In this document: positions 12,626 to 25,968 of the stretch, in pieces | How positions within the stretch are numbered: position 1 is the stretch's first letter | How the letters are laid out: each line of letters begins with the position of its first letter | NCBI GenBank assembly: GCA_932294295.1 | Contig: OW028574.1 | Coordinates: 26,358,145 to 26,422,144 of the forward strand | Direction of reading: 5' to 3' | From: Alitta virens | Taxonomy: Eukaryota > Annelida > Polychaeta > Phyllodocida > Nereididae | Length of the DNA: 64,000 nucleotides | Translations under genes and position numbers: made by a program | Notes under the pieces: model-generated | Database searches by the model: none | Seen by the model: the letters and a program-made list of their open reading frames with translations, nothing else | What the model was told of the DNA's origin: nothing

Positions 12626-13801
12626 AATGTTGTTAACTGTTAATGTTGTTAACTGTTAATGTTGTTAACTGTTAATGTTGTTAACTGTTAATGTTGTTAA
12701 CTGTTAATGTTGTTAACTGTTAATGTTGTAAACTGTTAATGTTGTAAACTGTTAATGTTGTTAACTGTTAATGTTGTTAACTGTTAATGTTGTTAACTGT
12801 TAATGTTGTTAACTGTTAATGTTGTTAACTGTTAATGTTGTAAACTGTTAATGTTGTAAACTGTTAATGTTGTTAACTGTTAATGTTGTTAACTGTTAAT
12901 GTTGCCAGCTTAATGTTGTTGCCAGCTTAATGTTGTTGACAGCTTAATGTTGACAGCCTAATGTTGTTGACGGTTAATTTTGACAACTTAATTTTGACAA
13001 CTTAATGTTGACAGCTCAATGTTGACAGCTTAATGTTGTTGACAGCTTAATGTTGTTGATAGCTTAATGTTGTTGATAGCTTAATGTTGACAGCTTAATG
13101 TTGACAGCTTAATGTTGTTGACAGCTTAATGTTGACAGCATAATGTTGACAGCTTAATGTTGACAGCTTAATGTTGACAGCTTAATGTTGACAGCTTATT
13201 GTTGACAGCTTATTGTTGACAGCTTAATGTTGACAGCTTAATGTTGACAGCTTAATGTTGTTAACTGTTAATGTTGTTAACTGTTAATGTTGTTAACTGT
13301 TAATGTTGTAAACTGTTAATGTTGTTAACTGTTAATGTTGTTAACTGTTAATGTTGTTAACTGTTAATGTTGCTAACTGTTAATGTTGTAAACTGTTAAT
13401 GTTGTTAACTGTTAATGTTGTTAACTGTTAATGTTGTTAACTGTTAATGTTGCCAGCTTAATGTTGTTGCCAGCTTAATGTTGTTGACAGCTTAATGTTG
13501 ACAGCCTAATGTTGTTGACGGTTAATTTTGACAACTTAATTTTCACAACTTAATGTTGACAGCTCAATGTTGACAGCTTAATGTTGTTGACAGCTTAATG
13601 TTGTTGATAGCTTAATGTTGTTGATAGCTTAATGTTGACAGCTTAATGTTGACAGCTTAATGTTGTTGACAGCTTAATGTTGACAGCTTAATGTTGACAG
13701 CTTAATGTTGACAGCTTAATGTTGACAGCTTAATGTTGACAGCTTATTGTTGACAGCTTATTGTTGACAGCTTAATGTTGACAGCTTAATGTTGACAGCT
13801 T
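12626..13801 (+). repeat. Two P modules (17 + 12 units), duplicate A
   Basis: Array 12626-12897 has two GTAAAC doublets; CGG at 12970 with the GAC third block. Array 13254-13445 has a GCTAACTG unit followed by GTAAACTG; CGG at 13518 with the CAC third block. Counterpart 20701-21872, where array sizes are 16 and 11, so copies differ by whole 16-bp units. Confidence 0.93.
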
Positions 13802-14989
13802 AATGTTGTTAACTGTTAATGTTGTTAACTGTTAATGTTGTTAACTGTTAATGTTGTTAACTGTTAATGTTGTTAACTGTTAATGTTGTTAACTGTTAAT
13901 GTTGTTAACTGTTAATGTTGCCAGCTTAATGTTGTTGCCAGCTTAATGTTGTTGACAGCTCAATGTTGACAGCTTAATGTTGTTGACAGCTTAATGTTGT
14001 TGATAGCTTAATGTTGTTGATAGCTTAATGTTGACAGCTTAATGTTGTTAACTGTTAATGTTGTTAACTGTTAATCTTGTTAACTGTTAATATTGTAAAC
14101 TGTTAATGTTGTTAACTGTTAATGTTGTTAACTGTTAATGTTGTTAACTGTTAATGTTGTTAACTGTTAATGTTGCCAGCTTAATGTTGTTACCAGCTTA
14201 ATGTTGTTGACAGCTTAATGTTGACATCCTAATGTTGTTGACGGTTAATTTTGACAACTTAATTTTCACAACTTAATGTTGACAGCTTAATGTTGACAGC
14301 TTAATGTTGTTGACAGCTTAATGTTGTTGATAGCTTAATGTTGTTGATAGCTTAATGTTGACAGCTTAATGTTGACAGCTTAATGTTGACAGCTTAATGT
14401 TGTTGACAGCTTAATGTTGACAGCTTAATGTTGACAGCTTAATGTTGACAGCTTAATGTTGACAGCTTATTGTTGACAGCTTAATGTTGACAGCTTAATG
14501 TTGACAGCTTAATGTTGACAGCCTAATGTTGACAGCCTAAGGTTGACAACTTAATGTTGACAGCTTAATGTTGACAGCTTAATGTTGACAACTTATTGTT
14601 GACAGCTTAATGTTGACAGCTTAATGTTGACAGCTTAATGTTGACAGCCTAATGTTGACAGGCTAATGTTGACAGCTTAATGTTGACAGCTTAATGTTGA
14701 CAGCTTATTGTTGACAGCTTATTGTTGACAGCTTAATGTTGACAGCTTAGTGTTGACAGCCTAATGTTGACAGCCTAATGTTGACAGCTTAATGTTGACA
14801 GCTTAATGTTGACAGCTTAATGTTGTTGACAGCTTAATGTTGACAGCTTAATGTTGACAGCTTAATGTTGACAGCTTAATGTTGACAGCTTAATGTTGAC
14901 AGCTTAATGTTGACAGCTTAATGTTGACAGCTTATTGTTGACAGCTTATTGTTGACAGCTTAATGTTGACAGCTTAATGTTGACAGCTT
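13802..14989 (+). repeat. Q + R modules, duplicate A
   Basis: Q: a 7-unit array at 13802-13913 lacking the usual AATATT unit. R: an 8-unit array at 14041-14168, with one AATCTTG variant near 14074 and AATATT fourth; TTACCAGC, CATCCT at 14221, CGG at 14241. The tail has the AAGGTTGAC marker near 14539 followed by GACAACTT, GACAGGCT and TTAGTG. Counterpart 21873-23060 at a constant offset of 8071 for these landmarks. Confidence 0.93.
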
Positions 14990-16141
14990 AATGTTGTTAA
15001 CTGTTAATGTTGTTAACTGTTAATGTTGTTAACTGTTAATGTTGTTAACTGTTAATATTGTAAACTGTTAATGTTGTTAACTGTTAATGTTGTTAACTGT
15101 TAATGTTGTTAACTGTTAATGTTGTTAACTGTTAATGTTGCCAGCTTAATGTTGTTGCCAGCTTAATGTTGTTGACAGCTCAATGTTGACAGCTTAATGT
15201 TGTTGACAGCTTAATGTTGTTGATAGCTTAATGTTGTTGATAGCTTAATGTTGACAGCTTAATGTTGTTAACTGTTAATGTTGTTAACTGTTAATGTTGT
15301 TAACTGTTAATATTGTAAACTGTTAATGTTGTTAACTGTTAATGTTGTTAACTGTTAATGTTGTTAACTGTTCATGTTGTTAACTGTTAATGTTGTTAAC
15401 TGTTAATGTTGCCAGCTTAATGTTGTTACCAGCTTAATGTTGTTGACAGCTTAATGTTGACATCCTAATGTTGTTGACGGTTAATTTTGACAACTTAATT
15501 TTGACAACTTAATGTTGACAGCTTAATGTTGACAGCTTAATGTTGTTGACAGCTTAATGTTGTTGATAGCTTAATGTTGTTGATAGCTTAATGTTGACAG
15601 CTTAATGTTGACAGCTTAATGTTGTTGACAGCTTAATGTTGACAGCTTAATGTTGACAGCTTAATGTTGACAGCTTAATGTTGACAGCTCATTGTTGACA
15701 GCTTAATGTTGACAGCTTAATGTTGACAGCTTAATGTTGACAGCCTAATGTTGACAGCCTAAGGTTGACAGCTTAATGTTGACAGCTTAATGTTGACAGC
15801 TTAATGTTGACAACTTATTGTTGACAGCTTAATGTTGACAGCTTAATGTTGACAGCCTAATGTTGACAGGCTAATGTTGACAGCTTAATGTTGACAGCTT
15901 AATGTTGACAGCTTATTGTTGACAGCTTATTGTTGACAGCTTAATGTTGACAGCTTAGTGTTGACAGCCTAATGTTGACAGCCTAATGTTGACAGCTTAA
16001 TGTTGACAGCTTAATGTTGACAGCTTAATGTTGACAGCTTAATGTTGACAGCTTAATGTTGACAGCCTATTGTTGACAGCTTAATGTTGTTGAAAGCTTA
16101 ATGTTGACAGCTTAATGTTGACAGCTAAATGTTGACAGCTT
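14990..16141 (+). repeat. Q + R modules, duplicate A
   Basis: Q: a 9-unit array at 14990-15133. R: a 9-unit array at 15261-15404 with a TTCATG point variant near 15371; TTACCAGC, CATCCT at 15457, CGG at 15477 with the GAC third block. The tail ends with AAGCTT at 16094 and an AGCTAAATG unit just before the next array. Confidence 0.93.
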
Positions 16142-16922
16142 AATGTTGTTAACTGTTAATGTTGTTAACTGTTAATGTTGTTAACTGTTAATGTTGTTAA
16201 CTGTTAATGTTGTAAACTGTTAATGTTGTTAACTGTTAATGTTGTTAACTGTTAATGTTGTTAACTGTTAATGTTGCCAGCTTAATGTTGTTGCCAGCTT
16301 AATGTTGTTGACAGCTTAATGTTGACAGCCTAATGTTGTTGACGGTTAATTTTGACAACTTAATTTTCACAACTTAATGTTGACAGCTCAATGTTGACAG
16401 CTTAATGTTGTTGACAGCTTAATGTTGTTGATAGCTTAATGTTGTTGACAGCTTAATGTTGACAGCTTAATGTTGACAGCTTAATGTTGTTGACAGCTTA
16501 ATGTTGTTGACAGCTTAATGTTGACAGCTTAATGTTGACAGCTTAATGTTGACAGCTTAATGTTGACAGCTTAATGTTGACAGCCTAATGTTGACAGCCT
16601 AAAGTTGACAGCTTAATGTTGACAGCTTAATGTTGACAGCTTAATGTTGACAACTTATTGTTGACAGCTTAATGTTGACAGCTTATTGCTGACAGCTTAA
16701 TGTTGACAGCTTAATGTTGACAGCTTAATGTTGACAGCCTAATGTTGACAGCCTAAAGTTGACAGCTTAATGTTGACAGCTTAATGTTGACAGCTTAATG
16801 TTGACAACTTATTGTTGACAGCTTAATGTTGACAGCTTAATGTTGACAGCCTAATGTTGACAGGCTAATGTTGACAGCTTAATGTTGACAGCTTAATGTT
16901 GACAGCTTAATGTTGACAGCTT
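16142..16922 (+). repeat. P module (8 units), duplicate A
   Basis: An 8-unit array at 16142-16269 with one GTAAAC unit; CCAGC, TTGCCAGC, CGG at 16342. The tail is 14-mers with two rounds of the GACAGCCT / AAAGTTGAC / GACAACTTATTG marker set. Closely matches 24227-25007 and 32929-33723. Confidence 0.92.
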
Positions 16923-17841
16923 AATGTTGTTAACTGTTAATGTTGTTAACTGTTAATGTTGTAAACTGTTAATGTTGCCAGCTTATTGTTGTTGACAGCT
17001 TAATGTTGTTGATAGCTTAATGTTGACAGCCTAATGTTGACAGGCTAATGTTGACAGCTTAATGTTGACAGCTTAATGTTGACAGCTTAATGTTGACAGC
17101 TTAATGTTGACAGCTTAATGTTGACAGCTTAATGTTGACAGCTTAATGTTGTTAACTGTTAATGTTGTTAACTGTTAATGTTGTAAACTGTTAATGTTGC
17201 CAGCTTATTGTTGTTGACAGCTTAATGTTGTTGATAGCTTAATGTTGACAGCTTAATGCTGTTGACAGCCTAATTTTGTTGACAGCTTAATGTTGACAGC
17301 TTAATGTTGACAGCTTAATGTTGACAGCTTAATGTTGACAGCTTAATGTTGACAGCTTAATGTTGACAGCTTAATGTTGACAGCTTAATGTTGACAGCTT
17401 AATGGTGACAGCTTAATGGTGACAGCTTAATGTTGTTGATAGCTTAATGTTGTTGATAGCTTAATGTTGACAGCATAATGTTGTTGACAGCTTAATGTTG
17501 TTGATAGCTTAATGTTGTTGATAGCTTAATGTTGACAGCTTAATGTTGACAGCTTAATGTTGTTGACAGCTTAATGTTGACAGCTTAATGTTGACAGCTT
17601 AATGTTGACAGCTTATTGTTGACAGCGTATTGTTGACAGCTTAATGTTGACAGCTTAGTGTTGACAGCCTAATGTTGACAGCCTAATGTTGACAGCTTAA
17701 TGTTGACAGCTTAATGTTGACAGCTTAATGTTGACAGCTTAATGCTGACAGCTTAATGTTGACAGCCTATTGTTGACAGCTTAATGTTGTTGAGAGCTTA
17801 ATGTTGACAGCTTAATGTTGACAGCTTAATGTTGACAGCTT
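16923..17841 (+). repeat. S module (3 + 3 units), duplicate A
   Basis: Short arrays at 16923-16970 and 17145-17192 with CCAGC, ATTGTTGTTGAC and GATAGC followers. AATGCTGTTGAC precedes AATTTTGTTGAC near 17260. The tail holds two GGTGAC units near 17404-17420, one GACAGCG CpG near 17625 and GTTGAGAGC near 17793. Confidence 0.92.
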
Positions 17842-18465
17842 AATGTTGTTAACTGTTAATGTTGTTAACTGTTAATGTTGTTAACTGTTAATGTTGTTAA
17901 CTGTTAATGTTGTTAACTGTTAATGTTGTAAACTGTTAATGTTGTAAACTGTTAATGTTGTTAACTGTTAATGTTGTTAACTGTTAATGTTGTTAACTGT
18001 TAATGTTGTTAACTGTTAATGTTGTAAACTGTTAATGTTGTAAACTGTTAATGTTGTTAACTGTTAATGTTGTTAACTGTTAATGTTGCCAGCTTAATGT
18101 TGTTGCCAGCTTAATGTTGTTGACAGCTTAATGTTGACAGCCTAATGTTGTTGACGGTTAATTTTGACAACTTAATTTTGACAACTTAATGTTGACAGCT
18201 CAATGTTGACAGCTTAATGTTGTTGACAGCTTAATGTTGTTGATAGCTTAATGTTGTTGATAGCTTAATGTTGACAGCTTAATGTTGACAGCTTAATGTT
18301 GTTGACAGCTTAATGTTGACAGCTTAATGTTGACAGCTTAATGTTGACAGCTTAATGTTGACAGCTTAATGTTGACAGCTTAATGTTGACAGCTTAATGT
18401 TGACAGCTTATTGTTGACAGCTTATTGTTGACAGCTTAATGTTGACAGCTTAATGTTGACAGCTT
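17842..18465 (+). repeat. P module (15 units), end of duplicate A
   Basis: A 15-unit array at 17842-18081 with two GTAAAC doublets; CGG at 18154 with the GAC third block. The tail runs to 18465, where a Q array begins that is the 8078-bp shifted copy of the one at 10388. The end of one duplicate thus abuts the start of the next without a gap. Confidence 0.92.
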
Positions 18466-19711
18466 AATGTTGTTAACTGTTAATGTTGTTAACTGTTAAT
18501 GTTGTTAACTGTTAATGTTGTTAACTGTTAATGTTGTTAACTGTTAATGTTGTTAACTGTTAATATTGTAAACTGTTAATGTTGTTAACTGTTAATGTTG
18601 TTAACTGTTAATGTTGTTAACTGTTAATGTTGTTAACTGTTAATGTTGTTAACTGTTAATGTTGCCAGCTTAATGTTGTTGCCAGCTTAATGTTGTTGAC
18701 AGCTCAATGTTGACAGCTTAATGTTGTTGACAGCTTAATGTTGTTGATAGCTTAATGTTGTTGATAGCTTAATGTTGACAGCTTAATGTTGACAGCCTAT
18801 TGTTGCCAGCTTAATGTTGTTGCCAGCTTAATGTTGTTGACAGCTTAATGTTGACAGCTTAATGTTGACAGCCTATTGTTGACAGCTTAATGTTGTTGAA
18901 AGCTTAATGTTGACAGCTTAATGTTGACAGCTAAATGTTGACAGCTTAATGTTGTTAACTGTTAATGTTGTTAACTGTTAATGTTGTTAACTGTTAATGT
19001 TGTTAACTGTTAATGTTGTAAACTGTTAATGTTGTTAACTGTTAATGTTGTTAACTGTTAATGTTGTTAACTGTTAATGTTGCCAGCTTAATGTTGTTGA
19101 CAGCTTAATGTTGACAGCCTAATGTTGTTGACGGTTAATTTTGACAACTTAATTTTCACAACTTAATGTTGACAGCTTAATGTTGTTGACAGCTTAATGT
19201 TGTTGATAGCTTAATGTTGTTGACAGCTTAATGTTGACAGCTTAATGTTGACAGCTTAATGTTGTTGACAGCTTAATGTTGTTGACAGCTTAATGTTGAC
19301 AGCTTAATGTTGACAGCTTAATGTTGACAGCTTAATGTTGACAGCTTAATGTTGAAAGCCTAATGTTGACAGCCTAAAGTTGACAGCTTAATGTTGACAG
19401 CTTAATGTTGACAGCTTAATGTTGACAACTTATTGTTGACAGCTTAATGTTGACAGCTTATTGTTGACAGCTTAATGTTGACAGCTTAATGTTGACAGCT
19501 TAATGTTGACAGCCTAATGTTGACAGCCTAAAGTTGACAGCTTAATGTTGACAGCTTAATGTTGACAGCTTTATGTTGACAACTTATTGTTGACAGCTTA
19601 ATGTTGACAGCTTAATGTTGACAGCCTAATGTTGACAGGCTAATGTTGACAGCTTAATGTTGACAGCTTAATGTTGACAGCTTAATGTTGACAGCTTAAT
19701 GTTGACAGCTT
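18466..19711 (+). repeat. Q + truncated linker + P; start of duplicate B
   Basis: Q: a 12-unit array at 18466-18657 with the same order as 10388-10579 (six units, AATATT, five units). The CCTATTGTTGCC junction recurs near 18795. P: an 8-unit array at 18948-19075, CGG at 19131; this copy lacks the TTGCCAGC and AGCTC 17-mers present at 11.0 kb. GAAAGCC near 19356 is shared with duplicate A. Confidence 0.93.
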
Positions 19712-20700
19712 AATGTTGTTAACTGTTAATGTTGTTAACTGTTAATGTTGTAAACTGTTAATGTTGCCAGCTTATTGTTGTTGACAGCTTAATGTTGTTG
19801 ATAGCTTAATGTTGACAGCCTAATGTTGACAGGCTAATGTTGACAGCTTAATGTTGACAGCTTAATGTTGACAGCTTAATGTTGACAGCTTAATGTTGAC
19901 AGCTTAATGTTGACAGCTTAATGTTGACAGCTTAATGTTGACAGCTTAATGTTGTTAACTGTTAATGTTGTTAACTGTTAATGTTGTAAACTGTTAATGT
20001 TGCCAGCTTATTGTTGTTGACAGCTTAATGTTGTTGATAGCTTAATGTTGACAGCTTAATGCTGTTGACAGCCTAATTTTGTTGACAGCTTAATGTTGAC
20101 AGCTTAATGTTGACAGCTTAATGTTGACAGCTTAATGTTGACAGCTTAATGTTGACAGCTTAATGTTGACAGCTTAATGTTGACAGCTTAATGTTGACAG
20201 CTTAATGTTGACAGCTTAATGTTGACAGCTTAATGTTGACAGCTTAATGGTGACAGCTTAATGGTGACAGCTTAATGGTGACAGCTTAATGTTGTTGATA
20301 GCTTAATGTTGTTGATAGCTTAATGTTGACAGCATAATGTTGTTGACAGCTTAATGTTGTTGATAGCTTAATGTTGTTGATAGCTTAATGTTGACAGCTT
20401 AATGTTGACAGCTTAATGTTGTTGACAGCTTAATGTTGACAGCTTAATGTTGACAGCTTAATGTTGACAGCTTATTGTTGACAGCGTATTGTTGACAGCT
20501 TAATGTTGACAGCTTAGTGTTGACAGCCTAATGTTGACAGCCTAATGTTGACAGCTTAATGTTGACAGCTTAATGTTGACAACTTAATGTTGACAGCTTA
20601 ATGCTGACAGCTTAATGTTGACAGCCTATTGTTGACAGCTTAATGTTGTTGAGAGCTTAATGTTGACAGCTTAATGTTGACAGCTTAATGTTGACAGCTT
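19712..20700 (+). repeat. S module, duplicate B
   Basis: Short arrays at 19712-19759 and 19948-19995 (3 units each). The tail has three GGTGAC units near 20250-20280 (two in duplicate A), GACAGCG CpG near 20485, a private GACAACTTAATG near 20579 and GTTGAGAGC near 20652. Confidence 0.92.
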
Positions 20701-21872
20701 AATGTTGTTAACTGTTAATGTTGTTAACTGTTAATGTTGTTAACTGTTAATGTTGTTAACTGTTAATGTTGTTAACTGTTAATGTTGTTAACTGTTAATG
20801 TTGTAAACTGTTAATGTTGTAAACTGTTAATGTTGTTAACTGTTAATGTTGTTAACTGTTAATGTTGTTAACTGTTAATGTTGTTAACTGTTAATGTTGT
20901 AAACTGTTAATGTTGTAAACTGTTAATGTTGTTAACTGTTAATGTTGTTAACTGTTAATGTTGCCAGCTTAATGTTGTTGCCAGCTTAATGTTGTTGACA
21001 GCTTAATGTTGACAGCCTAATGTTGTTGACGGTTAATTTTGACAACTTAATTTTGACAACTCAATGTTGACAGCTCAATGTTGACAGCTTAATGTTGTTG
21101 ACAGCTTAATGTTGTTGATAGCTTAATGTTGTTGATAGCTTAATGTTGACAGCTTAATGTTGACAGCTTAATGTTGTTGACAGCTTAATGTTGACAGCAT
21201 AATGTTGACAGCTTAATGTTGACAGCTTAATGTTGACAGCTTAATGTTGACAGCTTATTGTTGACAGCTTATTGTTGACAGCTTAATGTTGACAGCTTAA
21301 TGTTGACAGCTTAATGTTGTTAACTGTTAATGTTGTTAACTGTTAATGTTGTTAACTGTTAATGTTGTTAACTGTTAATGTTGTTAACTGTTAATGTTGT
21401 TAACTGTTAATGTTGCTAACTGTTAATGTTGTAAACTGTTAATGTTATTAACTGTTAATGTTGTTAACTGTTAATGTTGTTAACTGTTAATGTTGCCAGC
21501 TTAATGTTGTTGCCAGCTTAATGTTGTTGACAGCTTAATGTTGACAGCCTAATGTTGTTGACGGTTAATTTTGACAACTTAATTTTCACAACTTAATGTT
21601 GACAGCTCAATGTTGACAGCTTAATGTTGTTGACAGCTTAATGTTGTTGATAGCTTAATGTTGTTGATAGCTTAATGTTGACAGCTTAATGTTGACAGCT
21701 TAATGTTGTTGACAGCTTAATGTTGACAGCTTAATGTTGACAGCTTAATGTTGACAGCTTAATGTTGACAGCTTAATGTTGACAGCTTAATGTTGACAGC
21801 TTAATGTTGACAGCTTATTGTTGACAGCTTATTGTTGACAGCTTAATGTTGACAGCTTAATGTTGACAGCTT
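20701..21872 (+). repeat. Two P modules (16 + 11 units), duplicate B
   Basis: Array 20701-20956 with two GTAAAC doublets, CGG at 21029 (GAC third block, then a private ACTCAATG). Array 21313-21488 with GCTAACTG then GTAAACTG and one GTTATTAAC variant near 21445; CGG at 21561. Counterpart 12626-13801. Confidence 0.93.
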
Positions 21873-23060
21873 AATGTTGTTAACTGTTAATGTTGTTAAC
21901 TGTTAATGTTGTTAACTGTTAATGTTGTTAACTGTTAATGTTGTTAACTGTTAATGTTGTTAACTGTTAATGTTGTTAACTGTTAATGTTGCCAGCTTAA
22001 TGTTGTTGCCAGCTTAATGTTGTTGACAGCTCAATGTTGACAGCTTAATGTTGTTGACAGCTTAATGTTGTTGATAGCTTAATGTTGTTGATAGCTTAAT
22101 GTTGACAGCTTAATGTTGTTAACTGTTAATGTTGTTAACTGTTAATGTTGTTAACTGTTAATATTGTAAACTGTTAATGTTGTTAACTGTTAATGTTGTT
22201 AACTGTTAATGTTGTTAACTGTTAATGTTGTTAACTGTTAATGTTGCCAGCTTAATGTTGTTACCAGCTTAATGTTGTTGACAGCTTAATGTTGACATCC
22301 TAATGTTGTTGACGGTTAATTTTGACAACTTAATTTTCACAACTTAATGTTGACAGCTTAATGTTGACAGCTTAATGTTGTTGACAGCTTAATGTTGTTG
22401 ATAGCTTAATGTTGTTGATAGCTTAATGTTGACAGCTTAATGTTGACAGCTTAATGTTGACAGCTTAATGTTGTTGACAGCTTAATGTTGACAGCTTAAT
22501 GTTGACAGCTTAATGTTGACAGCTTAATGTTGACAGCTTATTGTTGACAGCTTAATGTTGACAGCTTAATGTTGACAGCTTAATGTTGACAGCCTAATGT
22601 TGACAGCCTAAGGTTGACAGCTTAATGTTGACAGCTTAATGTTGACAGCTTAATGTTGACAACTTATTGTTGACAGCTTAATGTTGACAGCTTAATGTTG
22701 ACAGCTTAATGTTGACAGCCTAATGTTGACAGGCTAATGTTGACAGCTTAATGTTGACAGCTTAATGTTGACAGCTTATTGTTGACAGCTTATTGTTGAC
22801 AGCTTAATGTTGACAGCTTAGTGTTGACAGCCTAATGTTGACAGCCTAATGTTGACAGCTTAATGTTGACAGCTTAATGTTGACAGCTTAATGTTGTTGA
22901 CAGCTTAATGTTGACAGCTTAATGTTGACAGCTTAATGTTGACAGCTTAATGTTGACAGCTTAATGTTGACAGCTTAATGTTGACAGCTTAATGTTGACA
23001 GCTTATTGTTGACAGCTTATTGTTGACAGCTTAATGTTGACAGCTTAATGTTGACAGCTT
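21873..23060 (+). repeat. Q + R modules, duplicate B
   Basis: Q: a 7-unit array at 21873-21984 without AATATT, as in duplicate A. R: an 8-unit array at 22112-22239, TTACCAGC, CATCCT at 22292, CGG at 22312. The AAGGTTGAC tail marker is near 22610. Every landmark sits 8071 bp from its counterpart in 13802-14989. Confidence 0.93.
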
Positions 23061-24226
23061 AATGTTGTTAACTGTTAATGTTGTTAACTGTTAATGTTGT
23101 TAACTGTTAATGTTGTTAACTGTTAATGTTGTTAACTGTTAATATTGTAAACTGTTAATGTTGTTAACTGTTAATGTTGTTAACTGTTAATGTTGTTAAC
23201 TGTTAATGTTGTTAACTGTTAATGTTGCCAGCTTAATGTTGTTGCCAGCTTAATGTTGTTGACAGCTCAATGTTGACAGCTTAATGTTGTTGACAGCTTA
23301 ATGTTGTTGATAGCTTAATGTTGTTGATAGCTTAATGTTGACAGCTTAATGTTGTTAACTGTTAATGTTGTTAACTGTTAATGTTGTTAACTGTTAATAT
23401 TGTAAACTGTTAATGTTGTTAACTGTTAATGTTGTTAACTGTTAATGTTGTTAACTGTTAATGTTGTTAACTGTTAATGTTGCCAGCTTAATGTTGTTAC
23501 CAGCTTAATGTTGTTGACAGCTTAATGTTGACATCCTAATGTTGTTGACGGTTAATTTTGACAACTTAATTTTCACAACTTAATGTTGACAGCTTAATGT
23601 TGACAGCTTAATGTTGTTGACAGCTTAATGTTGTTGATAGCTTAATGTTGTTGATAGCTTAATGTTGACAGCTTAATGTTGACAGCTTAATGTTGACAGC
23701 TTAATGTTGTTGACAGCTTAATGTTGACAGCTTAATGTTGACAGCTTAATGTTGACAGCTTAATGTTGACAGCTTATTGTTGACAGCTTAATGTTGACAG
23801 CTTAATGTTGACAGCTTAATGTTGACAGCCTAATGTTGACAGCCTAAGGTTGACAGCTTAATGTTGACAGCTTAATGTTGACAGCTTAATGTTGACAACT
23901 TATTGTTGACAGCTTAATGTTGACAGCTTAATGTTGACAGCCTAATGTTGACAGGCTAATGTTGACAGCTTAATGTTGACAGCTTAATGTTGACAGCTTA
24001 TTGTTGACAGCTTATTGTTGACAGCTTAATGTTGACAGCTTAGTGTTGACAGCCTAATGTTGACAGCCTAATGTTGACAGCTTAATGTTGACAGCTTAAT
24101 GTTGACAGCTTAATGTTGACAGCTTAATGTTGACAGCTTAATGTTGACAGCCTATTGTTGACAGCTTAATGTTGTTGAAAGCTTAATGTTGACAGCTTAA
24201 TGTTGACAGCTAAATGTTGACAGCTT
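23061..24226 (+). repeat. Q + R modules, duplicate B
   Basis: Q: a 10-unit array at 23061-23220 (9 units in duplicate A). R: an 8-unit array at 23348-23475, CATCCT at 23528, CGG at 23548 with the CAC third block, whereas the duplicate A counterpart has GAC and nine units. AAGCTT at 24179, then the AGCTAAATG unit before the next array. Confidence 0.93.
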
Positions 24227-25007
24227 AATGTTGTTAACTGTTAATGTTGTTAACTGTTAATGTTGTTAACTGTTAATGTTGTTAACTGTTAATGTTGTAA
24301 ACTGTTAATGTTGTTAACTGTTAATGTTGTTAACTGTTAATGTTGTTAACTGTTAATGTTGCCAGCTTAATGTTGTTGCCAGCTTAATGTTGTTGACAGC
24401 TTAATGTTGACAGCCTAATGTTGTTGACGGTTAATTTTGACAACTTAATTTTCACAACTTAATGTTGACAGCTCAATGTTGACAGCTTAATGTTGTTGAC
24501 AGCTTAATGTTGTTGATAGCTTAATGTTGTTGACAGCTTAATGTTGACAGCTTAATGTTGACAGCTTAATGTTGTTGACAGCTTAATGTTGTTGACAGCT
24601 TAATGTTGACAGCTTAATGTTGACAGCTTAATGTTGACAGCTTAATGTTGACAGCTTAATGTTGACAGCCTAATGTTGACAGCCTAAAGTTGACAGCTTA
24701 ATGTTGACAGCTTAATGTTGACAGCTTAATGTTGACAACTTATTGTTGACAGCTTAATGTTGACAGCTTATTGTTGACAGCTTAATGTTGACAGCTTAAT
24801 GTTGACAGCTTAATGTTGACAGCCTAATGTTGACAGCCTAAAGTTGACAGCTTAATGTTGACAGCTTAATGTTGACAGCTTAATGTTGACAACTTATTGT
24901 TGACAGCTTAATGTTGACAGCTTAATGTTGACAGCCTAATGTTGACAGGCTAATGTTGACAGCTTAATGTTGACAGCTTAATGTTGACAGCTTAATGTTG
25001 ACAGCTT
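24227..25007 (+). repeat. P module (8 units), duplicate B
   Basis: An 8-unit array at 24227-24354, CGG at 24427. The tail carries the repeated GACAGCCT / AAAGTTGAC / GACAACTTATTG set and a GACAGGCT unit, in the same order as 16142-16922. Confidence 0.92.
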
Positions 25008-25968
25008 AATGTTGTTAACTGTTAATGTTGTTAACTGTTAATGTTGTAAACTGTTAATGTTGCCAGCTTATTGTTGTTGACAGCTTAATGTTGTTGATAG
25101 CTTAATGTTGACAGCCTAATGTTGACAGGCTAATGTTGACAGCTTAATGTTGACAGCTTAATGTTGACAGCTTAATGTTGACAGCTTAATGTTGACAGCT
25201 TAATGTTGACAGCTTAATGTTGTTAACTGTTAATGTTGTTAACTGTTAATGTTGTAAACTGTTAATGTTGCCAGCTTATTGTTGTTGACAGCTTAATATT
25301 GTTGATAGCTTAATGTTGACAGCTTAATGCTGTTGACAGCCTAATTTTGTTGACAGCTTAATGTTGACAGCTTAATGTTGACAGCTTAATGTTGACAGCT
25401 TAATGTTGACAGCTTAATGTTGACAGCTTAATGTTGACAGCTTAATGTTGACAGCTTAATGTTGACAGCTTAATGTTGACAGCTTAATGTTGACAGCTTA
25501 ATGTTGACAGCTTAATGGTGACAGCTTAATGGTGACAGCTTAATGGTGACAGCTTAATGTTGTTGATAGCTTAATGTTGTTGATAGCTTAATGTTGACAG
25601 CATAATGTTGTTGACAGCTTAATGTTGTTGATAGCTTAATGTTGTTGATAGCTTAATGTTGACAGCTTAATGTTGACAGCTTAATGTTGTTGACAGCTTA
25701 ATGTTGACAGCTTAATGTTGACAGCTTAATGTTGACAGCTTATTGTTGACAGCGTATTGTTGACAGCTTAATGTTGACAGCTTAGTGTTGACAGCCTAAT
25801 GTTGACAGCCTAATGTTGACAGCTTAATGTTGACAGCTTAATGTTGACAGCTTAATGTTGACAGCTTAATGCTGACAGCTTAATGTTGACAGCCTATTGT
25901 TGACAGCTTAATGTTGTTGAGAGCTTAATGTTGACAGCTTAATGTTGACAGCTTAATGTTGACAGCTT
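25008..25968 (+). repeat. S module, duplicate B
   Basis: Short arrays at 25008-25055 and 25216-25263 (3 units each). A private AATATTGTTGATAGC lies near 25298. The tail has three GGTGAC units near 25515-25545, GACAGCG CpG near 25754 and GTTGAGAGC near 25919. Confidence 0.92.
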